64,000 bases of DNA from Acinetobacter sp. TR3. Lineage in GTDB: Bacteria > Pseudomonadota > Gammaproteobacteria > Pseudomonadales > Moraxellaceae. Below are positions 8,311-18,134 of the stretch, one piece after another. The translations under genes were made by a program, and so were the position numbers. The stretch spans positions 3,162,001 through 3,226,000 of the forward strand of contig NZ_CP114264.1 of assembly GCF_027105055.1 (NCBI RefSeq), in the 5' to 3' direction. The notes under the pieces were generated by a model. It had not been told where the DNA came from. It did no database searches and was given only the letters and a program-made list of their open reading frames with translations. How positions within the stretch are numbered: position 1 is the stretch's first letter; every line of letters starts with the position of its first letter.

Positions 8311-9675
8311 ATGTCAACAACTGTTATTATTCTTGCAGCTGGGAAAGGAACGCGGATGCGTTCGAAACTACCCAAAGTTCTCCAACCATTGGCAGGTCGT
8401 CCACTTTTAGGACATGTGATTCAAACTGCAAAAAAATTACATGCTCAAAATATTATTACGATCTATGGGCATGGTGGTGATCTTGTTAAACAAAGTTTTG
8501 CTGCTGAACAAATAGAATGGGTTGAACAAGCAGAACAGTTAGGAACAGGTCATGCTGTTCAAATGACTCTCCCTGTATTACCTCAAGATGGTATTTCTTT
8601 GATTTTATATGGGGATGTTCCACTCGTTCGTCAAAGTACCCTTGAACAGCTACTTGAAGCCTCTAACCAATCTGGTATTGGTATGATTACGCTTAATGTT
8701 GAGAATCCAACAGGCTATGGTCGTATCGTTCGTCAAGCAGATAAGATTCAAGCGATTGTTGAGCATAAAGATGCCTCTGACGAACAGCGTCTAATACAAG
8801 AAATTAATACTGGTATTTATTGTGTAAGTAATGCCAAATTACATCAATGGTTGCCAAAACTGTCTAATAACAATGTTCAAGGTGAATATTACCTTACGGA
8901 TATCGTGGCAATGGCCGTTGCGGATGGCTTAGAAATTGCTTCAATTCAACCTGAGCTTGAATTTGAAGTTGAAGGTGTGAATGACCGCCTACAACTTGCA
9001 ACTTTGGAACGTCAATTTCAGCAACAACAAGCAAAAGAATTGATGCAACAAGGCGTACATTTAATTGATCCAAATCGTTTTGACCTACGTGGAACTGTGA
9101 AATGTGGTCAAGATGTACAAATTGATGTCAATGTCATTATTGAAGGTGATTGCGAATTAGGTGACAACGTTCAACTTGGCGCAGGCTGTATTTTAAAAAA
9201 TACTCGTATTGCGGCAGGCACTAAAGTTCAAGCTTATAGCGTATTTGAAAATGCAATTGTGGGTGAAAATACCCAAATCGGTCCTTTTGCACGCTTACGT
9301 CCAGGTGCGAACTTGGCGGATGACGTGCATATTGGCAACTTCGTTGAAGTTAAAAATTCAAATATTGGACTCGGTTCAAAAGCCAATCACTTCACTTATC
9401 TAGGTGATGCAGATATTGGTGCGAATTGTAATATTGGTGCAGGGACAATCACTTGTAATTATGATGGCGCAAATAAACATCGTACTGTGATTGAAGACAA
9501 TGTATTTATTGGTACCAATAACTCATTGGTTGCACCGATCAAAATTGGTCAAGGTGCAACAACAGGCGCAGGCTCAACCTTAACTCGAAATGTGGCTGAG
9601 CATAGTTTAGCTGTCGAACGATCTAAACAGTTTGAAAAAGCAAATTATCAACGTCCCCAAAAGCTGAAAAAATAA
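8311..9675 (+). CDS. glmU: Bifunctional GlmU: GlcNAc-1-P uridyltransferase and GlcN-1-P acetyltransferase
   Basis: GlmU makes UDP-GlcNAc for peptidoglycan and lipopolysaccharide. The 454-residue protein has an N-terminal nucleotidyltransferase domain starting with the signature [15 protein letters not shown] (about 9-23). Its C-terminal left-handed beta-helix has many hexapeptide repeats from about residue 250 and contains [10 protein letters not shown] and the acetyltransferase active-site region NFVEVKNS and [12 protein letters not shown]. The ATG at 8311 is preceded by AGGGT and gives the conserved N-terminus. An in-frame ATG 18 bp upstream is less likely. glmS follows 12 bp later. Confidence 0.97.
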   Translation: MSTTVIILAAGKGTRMRSKLPKVLQPLAGRPLLGHVIQTAKKLHAQNIITIYGHGGDLVKQSFAAEQIEWVEQAEQLGTGHAVQMTLPVLPQDGISLILYGDVPLVRQSTLEQLLEASNQSGIGMITLNVENPTGYGRIVRQADKIQAIVEHKDASDEQRLIQEINTGIYCVSNAKLHQWLPKLSNNNVQGEYYLTDIVAMAVADGLEIASIQPELEFEVEGVNDRLQLATLERQFQQQQAKELMQQGVHLIDPNRFDLRGTVKCGQDVQIDVNVIIEGDCELGDNVQLGAGCILKNTRIAAGTKVQAYSVFENAIVGENTQIGPFARLRPGANLADDVHIGNFVEVKNSNIGLGSKANHFTYLGDADIGANCNIGAGTITCNYDGANKHRTVIEDNVFIGTNNSLVAPIKIGQGATTGAGSTLTRNVAEHSLAVERSKQFEKANYQRPQKLKK

Positions 9676-9687
9676 GAGGATACAATT

Positions 9688-11526
9688 ATGTGTGGTATTG
9701 TTGGTGGTGTTGCTGAACGTTCTGTAACCGACATCCTCATTGAAGGATTAAAACGTCTCGAATATCGTGGTTACGATTCTGCGGGTTTGGTATTACTGAA
9801 TGATCAAAAAATCTTGCGTGAGCGTCGCGTAGGTAAAGTTGCAAATCTAGCTGAAGCTGTATCAGAACAAAACTTGATGGGCCATGTGGGTATTGCACAT
9901 ACCCGTTGGGCAACCCATGGTAAACCAACTGAAAATAATGCTCATCCACATGTTTCAGGTGATGTAGCTGTTGTACATAATGGTATTATTGAAAACTACC
10001 AAGACCTTAAAGATGAATTACAAGCGCTAGGTTATGTCTTTACCTCACAAACAGATACTGAAGTTGTTGCTCATCTTGTCAACGACGCTTTAAAGCAAAC
10101 TGATAGCTTACTTGAAGCTGTACAAAAAGTTATTCCTCGCCTAAAAGGCGCTTTTGCACTGGGTATTGTGCATACCGCACACCCTGATGAACTGATTACT
10201 GTGCGTGAAGGTTCACCATTGGTAATCGGTGTAGGTATTGGCGAGAACTTTATTAGTTCAGACCAATTGGCTTTATTACCTGTTACTAATCGCTTCGTCT
10301 ATCTCGAAGAAGGTGATATTGCGCGCTTAACACGTACTAGTATTGAAGTTTTTGTCAATGGAACCCGTGTTGAACGTCCAATCAAAGAATTGGATGCAAC
10401 TGTCAGCAATGCATCAAAAGGCGAATATAAGCATTTCATGCTCAAAGAAATTTATGAGCAACCAGAAGCGATTCAACAAACGATTTCACAAGCATTGAAT
10501 GGCAATAATTTGCGTGAAGATTTTCTTCAACATGCCAATGCGGATTTTGACAAAATTCAGCAAGTACAAATCATTGCCTGCGGTACCAGCTACCACGCAG
10601 GTATGATTGCAAAATACTGGTTCGAGCAATTGATTGGTGTACCTTGCCAAGTTGAGATTGCAAGTGAATTCCGTTATCGCACGCCTGTCATTGTTGCTCA
10701 TACACTGTATATCTGTATTTCTCAGTCTGGAGAAACTGCGGATACCTTGGCCGCATTACGCGAAACACAAAAACGTGCTCAAGCTCAGAACATCGACATT
10801 AGTACCATGACCATTTGTAACGTTGCCACTTCATCAATGGTTCGCGAAACAGATCATCATTTACTCACGCTTGCTGGTCCTGAAATTGGGGTGGCATCAA
10901 CTAAAGCCTTTACCACACAACTTGCAGCATTGATGTTGTTAATCTTGAAAGTTGGTCAAGTTAAACAACGTCTTGCAGATGCTCAAGTGAATGAAATTAC
11001 AGAAGCGCTATGGCATTGTCCGAAAGTGATTTTAGATACTTTACAAGGCAATACTGAGATTCAGCGCCTATCAGCACTCTTCGTTGAAAAGAACCACTGC
11101 TTGTTCTTAGGACGTGGCACACACTTCCCTATCGCATTAGAAGGCGCATTGAAACTGAAAGAAATTTCATACATTCATGCTGAAGGATATGCGGCTGGTG
11201 AACTCAAGCATGGTCCATTGGCTTTAGTAGACAATGAGATGCCTGTCGTGATCTTGGCTCCACAAGACGAAATGCTCGATAAGTTAAAATCGAATATGGA
11301 AGAAGTTCAAGCTCGTGGTGGGGAACTCTTTGTTTTTGCTGATGAAAACAGTGGTATTCATAGCAAAGATCGCCAACATGTCGTTCATGTTCCAGCTGTC
11401 AATGAATGGTTAGCACCAATTGTGTACAGTATTCCTGTGCAATTGCTCTCGTATCATGTTGCTGTATTACGTGGTACCGACGTTGACCAACCACGTAACC
11501 TTGCTAAGAGCGTAACAGTCGAATAA
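9688..11526 (+). CDS. glmS: Glutamine-fructose-6-phosphate aminotransferase (isomerizing)
   Basis: GlmS makes glucosamine 6-phosphate from fructose 6-phosphate and glutamine, the entry to amino-sugar synthesis. The 612-residue protein has the N-terminal class II amidotransferase domain with the catalytic Cys2 after Met1 (MCGIVGG) and HTRWATHG near residue 70. Two SIS sugar-isomerase domains follow (CGTSYHAG, SQSGETADT, ALKLKEISYIHAEGYAAGELKHGP), then the conserved tail KSVTVE. RBS AGAGG precedes the ATG. It is the last gene of the ribBA-glmS run. No room exists for a glmS ribozyme. Confidence 0.98.
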   Translation: MCGIVGGVAERSVTDILIEGLKRLEYRGYDSAGLVLLNDQKILRERRVGKVANLAEAVSEQNLMGHVGIAHTRWATHGKPTENNAHPHVSGDVAVVHNGIIENYQDLKDELQALGYVFTSQTDTEVVAHLVNDALKQTDSLLEAVQKVIPRLKGAFALGIVHTAHPDELITVREGSPLVIGVGIGENFISSDQLALLPVTNRFVYLEEGDIARLTRTSIEVFVNGTRVERPIKELDATVSNASKGEYKHFMLKEIYEQPEAIQQTISQALNGNNLREDFLQHANADFDKIQQVQIIACGTSYHAGMIAKYWFEQLIGVPCQVEIASEFRYRTPVIVAHTLYICISQSGETADTLAALRETQKRAQAQNIDISTMTICNVATSSMVRETDHHLLTLAGPEIGVASTKAFTTQLAALMLLILKVGQVKQRLADAQVNEITEALWHCPKVILDTLQGNTEIQRLSALFVEKNHCLFLGRGTHFPIALEGALKLKEISYIHAEGYAAGELKHGPLALVDNEMPVVILAPQDEMLDKLKSNMEEVQARGGELFVFADENSGIHSKDRQHVVHVPAVNEWLAPIVYSIPVQLLSYHVAVLRGTDVDQPRNLAKSVTVE

Positions 11527-11534
11527 TTACAAAA

Positions 11535-11567
11535 TAAAAAAAGGAGGGTTAACCCTCCTTTTTTATT
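11535..11567 (+). terminator. Strong intrinsic terminator after glmS
   Basis: AAAAGGAGGGTTAACCCTCCTTTT forms a perfect palindrome with flanking A and T runs. It can stop transcription on both strands, serving glmS and the convergent YitT-family gene. Confidence 0.93.
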
Positions 11568-11584
11568 GCCATTGATGGTCATTT

Positions 11585-12223
11585 TTAAGCCACATAACGA
11601 CTGCTTTTATGATTCAAAAGAATAATTGAATTTAAAATAACAGCCCCTAAAATTGAAATTAGAATCAATTTCCAATCTACGAAAAACAACGAAACTAATA
11701 AGATGGTAACATCAATTCCCATCTGCACTTTACCTGCTGGAATGTTAAAGCGTTCTTGTAAATATAGAACTAAGAGGTTGATTCCTCCTAAGCTTGAGCG
11801 ATGGCGAAATAAAATCAGAAAGCTTACCCCCATCAACACATTCGCAAAAATCGTAGCATAAATTGGATTTACACTAGATAAATGAAAAAAATGAGGAATA
11901 ATTTCGGTAAAACCAGCTAATAATCCAACGGCAATAAATGTCTTGACGACTAATGCCATGCCCATTTTTTTATAGGCAAAATAATAAAATGGGATATTGA
12001 TCAGGAAAAATAAAACACCAAATTTGATGTCGGTAATGTAGTGGAGCAATAAAGATAAGCCCGCTGTACCACCTGTCATAATCCCTGCTTGCTGCAATAA
12101 AGTCATGGCAAACGATAGAATGAATGTTCCAATTAACATTGCCAATCCATCTTCAATCTTAGAGTGTTGGTCAATCACGGGCATGACTGGACTGACCAAA
12201 GATATATTCTGATCGGTATTCAT
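11585..12223 (-). CDS. YitT-family membrane protein (DUF161)
   Basis: The 212-residue protein has five or more membrane helices. It carries the family pattern ALLQQAGIMTGGTAGLSLLLHY near the first helix and GGINLLVLYLQERFNI with a Gly-rich turn later on. YitT proteins are widespread inner-membrane proteins without an established substrate. The start at 12223 is an ATG but lacks a clear ribosome-binding site. A TTG 15 bp upstream is an alternative. A 9-bp inverted repeat lies about 40 bp upstream and may be an operator or a leader hairpin. Confidence 0.85.
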   Translation of the reverse strand: MNTDQNISLVSPVMPVIDQHSKIEDGLAMLIGTFILSFAMTLLQQAGIMTGGTAGLSLLLHYITDIKFGVLFFLINIPFYYFAYKKMGMALVVKTFIAVGLLAGFTEIIPHFFHLSSVNPIYATIFANVLMGVSFLILFRHRSSLGGINLLVLYLQERFNIPAGKVQMGIDVTILLVSLFFVDWKLILISILGAVILNSIILLNHKSSRYVA

Positions 12224-12261
12224 AAGGATACAACTCAATAGGAGAACAACAGCAGGGAGAA

Positions 12262-12282
12262 ATATCTTTCAAAGAAAGATAT
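12262..12282. promoter_or_regulatory. Perfect palindrome upstream of the YitT-family gene
   Basis: ATATCTTTC and GAAAGATAT are separated by AAA, giving a 21-bp perfect dyad 39 bp before the start codon. Its position between the YitT gene and an Lrp-family regulator gene suggests an operator or mRNA hairpin. No binding protein is shown by the sequence. Confidence 0.45.
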
Positions 12283-12436
12283 GGCATATTTGATCATTTT
12301 TATTCAAATTTCGCAATTTATTCTTATATTTTACCATAAATGCAATTTATACTCAAAATATTCTTTTTTGAATAATCTTTATGCAGTACAGTCCAATGCT
12401 TCAGTTTGAATGATATTGATCTAAGAGAAAGATTTT

Positions 12437-12901
12437 TTACTTAATCGCAATCCCATTTTCTTTTAATTTTTCCAACACAATCGATGTATTTAAATTACTG
12501 ACGCCAAAGTTACTAGATGACAAAATCCCAATCAACTTGACCATTTCATCTAAATTTTTGACTGCAACCTTCAGTGCAAAATCATAACTTCCTGTGAGTT
12601 TATGAATATCTTTCACCGCAGGTTCATTTAAAAGAAACTCAACAAAGCGATCGTGTGTCGCATCATTGTAGTTTTGCAATTTTACTTCAATAATACCCAT
12701 GATCGGTGTCGGATCTGCGCTTAATGCGATTTGCGCATAGTAACCCGTAATAATTTTATTTTGTTCAAGCTGAATACGACGACGTGAACATTGAGAAGTT
12801 GATAATCCCACCAATTCTGCTAATTCTTGATTAGCTAATCTTCCATTCATTTGTAAATAATGAATAATTTTCTGATCAAAATCATCAAGTTCAACTGACA
12901 T
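12437..12901 (-). CDS. Lrp/AsnC-family transcriptional regulator
   Basis: The 154-residue protein has an N-terminal winged helix-turn-helix (about 5-55; DQKIIHYLQMNGRLANQELAELVGLS, then SQCSRRRIQLEQ) and a C-terminal RAM ligand-binding domain with alternating strands (GIIEVKLQ, DIHKLTGSYDFALKVAVKN). Regulators of this size usually sense amino acids and act on neighbouring transport or catabolic genes. The neighbour downstream on the same strand is the YitT-family gene, and pncA lies upstream. The ligand is unknown. Confidence 0.9.
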   Translation of the reverse strand: MSVELDDFDQKIIHYLQMNGRLANQELAELVGLSTSQCSRRRIQLEQNKIITGYYAQIALSADPTPIMGIIEVKLQNYNDATHDRFVEFLLNEPAVKDIHKLTGSYDFALKVAVKNLDEMVKLIGILSSSNFGVSNLNTSIVLEKLKENGIAIK

Positions 12902-12992
12902 AAAACGCTCAATTCTGTCTGAAGTTAGAGTTTAACTGATATTGATTTATCAGTTTTAGAAGTTTAACGCCTTTAGATCAAACGGCTCAAGC

Positions 12993-13625
12993 TTATGACA
13001 AAATTGTAGTCGATTGAATACGCTCAATCCCCTGCTCTAACATTGTTTGCCATGCGCTTTGTAGTGAACCATCCAAATCAATCGCTTTACAGGCATCTTC
13101 AATAACATAAGTTTTAAAGCCCATCTGTGCAGCATCTAAGGCTGTCCACGCAACGCAAAAGTCTGTGGCAATCCCTACGATATATACTGTATCAATTTGA
13201 TGTTCTGTTAAATAACCCTTCAAACCCGTTGGTGTTTTACGATCTGCTTCCATAAAAGCAGAATAACTATCAATATCGGCATGAAAGCCTTTACGAATAA
13301 CCAGTTGTGCAGTTGGAACATCCAGATCAGGATGAAATTCCGCATCGTGAGTGCCTTGAACACAATGTTTCGGCCATAACACTTGGGTTCCATACGGCAA
13401 TTCAATGGTTTCAAACGGCACTTTATTGTCGTGATTATCTGCAAAAGAAATATGTTGCTCAGGATGCCAGTCCTGTGTTAGCACGATATGCTCAAACTTT
13501 TTTGCAAGTTGATTAATAATCGGAATAATTTGATCTGCTTTTGCAACGGCCAAATTCCCCCCAGGAGTAAATCCATTTTGGACATCAACAACAATTAATG
13601 CGACATGATGAGATTGTGTCTGCAT
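12993..13625 (-). CDS. pncA: Nicotinamidase/pyrazinamidase
   Basis: PncA hydrolyses nicotinamide to nicotinate for NAD salvage. The 210-residue isochorismatase-fold protein shows the catalytic Asp in VDVQNGFTPGG near residue 14, the metal site DWHPEQHISF with following His, and the nucleophilic Cys in GIATDFCVAWTALDA near residue 155. Its length fits the gammaproteobacterial enzyme. It is transcribed singly, upstream of the Lrp-type gene on the same strand. Confidence 0.95.
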   Translation of the reverse strand: MQTQSHHVALIVVDVQNGFTPGGNLAVAKADQIIPIINQLAKKFEHIVLTQDWHPEQHISFADNHDNKVPFETIELPYGTQVLWPKHCVQGTHDAEFHPDLDVPTAQLVIRKGFHADIDSYSAFMEADRKTPTGLKGYLTEHQIDTVYIVGIATDFCVAWTALDAAQMGFKTYVIEDACKAIDLDGSLQSAWQTMLEQGIERIQSTTILS

Positions 13626-13915
13626 ACCATGCTCCAGTTTAAAACTTGTATTTTTACAATACCCTGCTGATTATGTTCTGGCTACTCATGTTTTCACTTT
13701 TACAAAAGATGAAAACAATTCAAGATAAAGATGAATTAAAGTTTTCCACAGTTTGACTAAAGCATATTGTTCTTATGCCTCCGATCAGTCATAATTTGCG
13801 TAATTGTCATTCAACCCGATCGAATTGTTGGGTGACCAATCAAAATACTGCAACCATCCAATATTTCGTTTCAACTAATTCAATCTCGGATGGGAAAATA
13901 GGATAGTTTTTTAAA

Positions 13916-14809
13916 ATGACTCAGCTAGCACAGAATATTCAAGGCTCAATTGTCGCAATCGTCACCCCTATGTTTGAAGATGGCAGCGTAGATTGGAAGA
14001 GTCTTGAGAAGCTCGTTGAGTGGCATATCCAACAAGGTACACATAGTATTGTTGCGGTCGGCACGACGGGCGAAGCGTCTACATTAAGCATGGAAGAACA
14101 CACACAAGTCATCAAAGAAGTGATTCGTGTAGCCAACAAACGTATTCCAATTATCGCAGGTACAGGTGCAAATTCAACGCGTGAAGCGATTGAATTGACT
14201 AAAGCTGCAAAAGAATTAGGTGCTGATGCGGCCTTACTCGTTACGCCATATTATAATAAACCAACACAAGAAGGCCTATATCAACACTACAAAGCTATTG
14301 CTGAAGCTGTTGATATTCCACAAATTCTTTATAATGTACCAGGTCGTACTGGTGTCGATATGCAAAACGAAACCGTTATTCGTCTTGCTGATGTTAAAAA
14401 CATTGTTGGTATTAAAGATGCAACAGGCGACGTACCACGTGGTCAAGCCCTCATCGAAGGTTTAAATAATAAAATCGCTGTTTATTCAGGTGATGATGAA
14501 ACTGCTTGGGAACTCATTTTACTGGGTGCAAAAGGTAATATCTCTGTAACAGCCAATGTTGCACCAAAGCAAATGAGCGAAATTTGTGAAGCTGCGTTAG
14601 TTGGAGATAAAGCAAAAGCACAAAGCTTGAATCAACAAATTGCAAATCTACACAATATTTTGTTTTGCGAATCAAACCCAATTCCTGTGAAATGGGCATT
14701 GCACGAGATGGGATCAATTGGTACTGGCGTACGCTTACCATTAACCGCTCTAGCAGAACAATATCGTGAACCGCTCCGCACAGATTTAAAAGCTGCGGGA
14801 ATTATTTAA
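13916..14809 (+). CDS. dapA: 4-hydroxy-tetrahydrodipicolinate synthase
   Basis: DapA condenses pyruvate and aspartate semialdehyde, the first committed step of lysine and diaminopimelate synthesis. The 297-residue class I aldolase-type protein has the GTTGEASTL motif (about 44-52), the YYNKPTQEGLYQHY segment with the catalytic Tyr, and the Schiff-base Lys in IVGIKDATGD near residue 165. The 290 bp upstream contain no lysine riboswitch that I can recognise. dapB, the next enzyme, lies about 20 kb away in this window. The bamC-like gene follows 12 bp later. Confidence 0.97.
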   Translation: MTQLAQNIQGSIVAIVTPMFEDGSVDWKSLEKLVEWHIQQGTHSIVAVGTTGEASTLSMEEHTQVIKEVIRVANKRIPIIAGTGANSTREAIELTKAAKELGADAALLVTPYYNKPTQEGLYQHYKAIAEAVDIPQILYNVPGRTGVDMQNETVIRLADVKNIVGIKDATGDVPRGQALIEGLNNKIAVYSGDDETAWELILLGAKGNISVTANVAPKQMSEICEAALVGDKAKAQSLNQQIANLHNILFCESNPIPVKWALHEMGSIGTGVRLPLTALAEQYREPLRTDLKAAGII

Positions 14810-14821
14810 TACGAGCAATTT

Positions 14822-15427
14822 ATGATGCAATTACGTCTTGGTGTTGTCCTAGTCATTTCAGCTTTGAGTTTGACTGGTTGTGGTCGTTTTGCCCTCAATA
14901 ATCATTCTTTAGATTATAAAAAAGCTCAAGCCCTTGAACCACTCAAATTTCCTGAGGGCATAACGGCAAGACCATTTACGCCATTGTATCCAGCGCCTAC
15001 GGTTGACCCACTTGCAATTGAGCATGCGCCAAAGCTTGAGAATGAAAGTGGCAACCGCTATGCATTGCCTCGTCCAAAAGCGATGCAAAATTCAGCCGAT
15101 AATACTTCAGCAACCGCTTCAACAGTGGGTCGCCCACAGCTCGTCACTGATGGGAATAAAAACCCATTACTCAAAGTTGATGGCCCAACAGCAGGTGCGT
15201 GGCAATATACTTTTGCAACATTGAGTAGCCTCAACTACAAAGTTATTTCTCAAGCAGAAAATGGCTATGAAGCAACGATTAAAGTAGGCGATCAAAATTA
15301 CCTACTGAAATTATCGGCTGTAGGCTCAAGCAATACAGTTGCGCTATTCAAACTTGATACAACATTTGCAGACCCTGCTGTTGCAGCTGAAGTGTTAACC
15401 CAGATTTACCAAAATTGGCCAGCCTAG
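14822..15427 (+). CDS. Short BamC/NlpB-like lipoprotein
   Basis: The 201-residue protein begins with a lipoprotein signal ending in LTGC (Cys at about 20), then a Pro-rich linker and one alpha/beta domain (about 110-200; GAWQYTFATLSSLNYKVI and later strands). Its place between dapA and purC is that of nlpB/bamC in E. coli. BamC is an accessory subunit of the BAM outer-membrane assembly complex. E. coli BamC is near 340 residues with two helix-grip domains, while this one seems to have only one. The function is inferred from position, lipobox and domain outline. Confidence 0.75.
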   Translation: MMQLRLGVVLVISALSLTGCGRFALNNHSLDYKKAQALEPLKFPEGITARPFTPLYPAPTVDPLAIEHAPKLENESGNRYALPRPKAMQNSADNTSATASTVGRPQLVTDGNKNPLLKVDGPTAGAWQYTFATLSSLNYKVISQAENGYEATIKVGDQNYLLKLSAVGSSNTVALFKLDTTFADPAVAAEVLTQIYQNWPA

Positions 15428-15463
15428 TCGTTTACTAGGCATACTTTTTCAAAAGGTTCCCCC

Positions 15464-16183
15464 ATGTTAAAACAAACCTTGCTCTATACTGGTAAAGCAA
15501 AATCTGTATATGAAACAGATAATGCTGATCACCTGATTTTAGTCTTTCGTGATGATGCATCAGCATTCAATGGCGAAAAAATTGAGCAACTAGATCGTAA
15601 AGGCAAGGTGAACAACCGTTTTAATGCCTTCATCATGGAAAAGTTGGCTGAAGCGGGTATCGAAACTCATTTTGAAAAGTTACTTTCTCCAACAGAAGTA
15701 CTTGTAAAGAAATTACAAATGATCCCTGTTGAATGTGTTATTCGTAACTACGCAGCAGGTTCATTATGTCGTCGTTTAGGTGTTGAAGAAGGTAAAGAAT
15801 TAACGCCTCCAACATTTGAATTGTTCTTCAAAGATGATGCGCTTGGGGACCCAATGGTCAATGAATCTCAAGCAATTGCTTTAGGTTGGGCAACAGCACC
15901 TCAACTTGAAAAAATGAAAGAACTGACTTACCAAGTGAATGATGTACTGAAAGCATTATTCGATGCAGGTAATATGATTCTTGTTGATTTCAAACTTGAA
16001 TTCGGTGTATTCCACGATCGTATCGTATTGGGTGATGAATTCTCTCCAGACGGTTGCCGTTTATGGGATAAAGACACCAAGAAAAAATTAGACAAAGACC
16101 GTTTCCGCCAAGGTTTAGGTGGTGTGGTTGAAGCTTATGAAGAAGTTGCTACACGTTTAGGCATTAACTTAGATAATATCTAA
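15464..16183 (+). CDS. purC: Phosphoribosylaminoimidazole-succinocarboxamide synthase
   Basis: SAICAR synthetase joins aspartate to CAIR in de novo purine synthesis. The 239-residue protein has the family start ([17 protein letters not shown]-binding loop), [15 protein letters not shown] near residue 92, and the DFKLEFG and [12 protein letters not shown] segments in the C-terminal half. It follows the BamC-like gene by 36 bp with AAAAGG before the ATG, and an intrinsic terminator ends the dapA-bamC-purC unit. Confidence 0.97.
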   Translation: MLKQTLLYTGKAKSVYETDNADHLILVFRDDASAFNGEKIEQLDRKGKVNNRFNAFIMEKLAEAGIETHFEKLLSPTEVLVKKLQMIPVECVIRNYAAGSLCRRLGVEEGKELTPPTFELFFKDDALGDPMVNESQAIALGWATAPQLEKMKELTYQVNDVLKALFDAGNMILVDFKLEFGVFHDRIVLGDEFSPDGCRLWDKDTKKKLDKDRFRQGLGGVVEAYEEVATRLGINLDNI

Positions 16184-16205
16184 GCCTAAACTCTAACTTC
16201 TGAGT

Positions 16206-16236
16206 AAAAACCAGCCTGATTAGGCTGGTTTTTTAT
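16206..16236. terminator. Terminator between purC and the amidohydrolase gene
   Basis: An 11-12 bp stem (AAAACCAGCCT / AGGCTGGTTTT) with a 4-nt loop is followed by T runs on the plus strand and A/T tracts on the other, between convergent genes. Confidence 0.9.
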
Positions 16237-16244
16237 TGGTTTAT

Positions 16245-17987
16245 CTACTTCCCTAATTTCTGATAAATCAGATTCCCTTCTTTATAGGTTGCCAATACCT
16301 GAATATTTTTGATCTCTCGGCTTGGAATCGTAAGCGGATTTTGATCCAAGATCACTAAATCAGCCAGTTTCCCTTGAGTTATCGTGCCCTTATGCTGATC
16401 TTCAAAATATTGATAAGCTGCCCAATCAGTCATGGATTTTAAAGCCATATAGGGACTCACGCGCTCATCTGCACCCAATACATAATTGCTGCGTGTCACT
16501 CGATTGACGGTTGCATCTAACATCATCAAACTATTCGGCGGCACAACAGGTGCATCATGATGCTCTGTAAAAATAAGCTGTTTCTTCAAAGCACTTGCCG
16601 TTGGTGAAATACGTGCTGCTCTCGCCTCACCTAAGGTTTGTTGACGATGCCAATCCCCCCAATAGAACGTATGCAATGAGAAGAAGGATGGAATAATATC
16701 CAAGGCTTTCAGTTGATCCAGTTGATCTTCACGAATCGTTTGAGAGTGAATCAATACGCTTCTACGATCTGCTTTGCCTTGTTTTAATGTGGCATCTTTT
16801 ACAGCTCCAATAAATTGATCAATTGCCGCATCACCATTGGCATGTGCAAGTACTTGCCAACCCTGTTTAAACGCTAAATTAATATATTGATTGACCTGTT
16901 GGTTATCTTTAATCGCAGGATAGCCCTTATAGTTTTTATCTTTACCTTCAGGTGGAATTAAGTAAGGTTGTGTCAACCAAGCTGTTTTACCTTGTGGTGA
17001 GCCATCTAAACTGATTTTCACGCCACCGATACGGAAATGATGATCATATTGGCGATGACTGCCTTGCTTGAACATGTACTCTTGACTGGTGGTAATATCT
17101 GGATAAGAAACCACATCAATTGGCAATTGATTTTGTTTGGCTAAAGCATGCCACATCTCCGTTGTACCCTGATCAGCACGCCCTTCTTGTACCGTGGTAA
17201 AACCATTTTTGACGTAGGCATCAATACCTTTTTGCGCGATTTGGAACATCACTTGTGGTGGTACATCTTTAAAAATTGAACCAATCGCCGTAAATAAAGC
17301 CGACTCTTCTAAGACCCCATTTGGAACATTCGAATTCGCTTCGCGACGAATCACTCCTCCTTCTGGATTTGGTGTATTTTGATTAAAATTCAGTAATTCT
17401 AATGCTTTATGATTCACAGAAGCTAAATGCCCAGACTGATGTAAAATCATCACGGGTTGATCTTTGGACACCCGATCTAAATCACTTGCCGTAGGATGAC
17501 GTTGTTCAGATAATTGTGCATCATCATAACCATTTCCCAAAATCCAACCACCCATCATTTTAATCACTGCTGGATTTTGTGTCTTCCACGTATTCATTAC
17601 CTTTACAAGTGAGTTGATATCAGAAACTGAACCATCAGGCATCGGATACAAGTTCGCCACCATTTGATGAAAACCCACCATATTCACATGGCTATGCGCA
17701 TCAATAAAGCTCGGTAATAAAGTTTTGTTGTTTAGATTAATATATTGAACTTGGGCATTTGCCAACCGCTCTGCTTGCTGCTTCGAGCCAACAAATACAA
17801 TTTTCCCATCCTTTACTAATAGCGCCTCAGCATATTTAGGCTGCATTCCTTCCATCGTCAGAATAGAGCCACCATAAAATAATTTCTCCGTTGACTGCTG
17901 TTGAGCTGACTTGATGCTCATACAACCAGATACAGCAACGGCAAACAAAGTGATGAGAGAAACAGGATAAAAATATTTTAAATGCAT
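16245..17987 (-). CDS. YtcJ-type amidohydrolase lipoprotein
   Basis: The 580-residue protein starts with a lipoprotein signal (SLITLFAVAVSGC, Cys near 22), so it is probably anchored in the outer membrane or on the periplasmic side. It belongs to the amidohydrolase 3 (YtcJ-like) group: metal-binding DAHSHVN near residue 100, LAHANGDAAID with a conserved His later, and a C-terminal segment GTITQGKLADLVILDQNPL typical of metal-dependent hydrolases with urease-like folds. The substrate is unknown. It stands alone between purC and the acyltransferase gene. Confidence 0.85.
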   Translation of the reverse strand: MHLKYFYPVSLITLFAVAVSGCMSIKSAQQQSTEKLFYGGSILTMEGMQPKYAEALLVKDGKIVFVGSKQQAERLANAQVQYINLNNKTLLPSFIDAHSHVNMVGFHQMVANLYPMPDGSVSDINSLVKVMNTWKTQNPAVIKMMGGWILGNGYDDAQLSEQRHPTASDLDRVSKDQPVMILHQSGHLASVNHKALELLNFNQNTPNPEGGVIRREANSNVPNGVLEESALFTAIGSIFKDVPPQVMFQIAQKGIDAYVKNGFTTVQEGRADQGTTEMWHALAKQNQLPIDVVSYPDITTSQEYMFKQGSHRQYDHHFRIGGVKISLDGSPQGKTAWLTQPYLIPPEGKDKNYKGYPAIKDNQQVNQYINLAFKQGWQVLAHANGDAAIDQFIGAVKDATLKQGKADRRSVLIHSQTIREDQLDQLKALDIIPSFFSLHTFYWGDWHRQQTLGEARAARISPTASALKKQLIFTEHHDAPVVPPNSLMMLDATVNRVTRSNYVLGADERVSPYMALKSMTDWAAYQYFEDQHKGTITQGKLADLVILDQNPLTIPSREIKNIQVLATYKEGNLIYQKLGK

Positions 17988-18134
17988 AGAGCTAATTCCA
18001 TGTTTTTATTATGCCTTTATTATTAAACCTTATTCTTTTTCTGTTGAAAAAGGTTAAAAGGATTCTTTTTGTAATACGAAAATAATATTTATCGTGCGAT
18101 ACAATATTCAAAAGACGAAATGAATACTGTAAAA

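Noticed and set aside
9676..9687. glmS ribozyme or glmS leader
   Set aside because: Only 12 bp lie between glmU and glmS, which leaves no room for one.
13626..13915. Lysine riboswitch upstream of dapA
   Set aside because: I could not find the conserved aptamer blocks in this 290-bp region, and it shows only weak small repeats.
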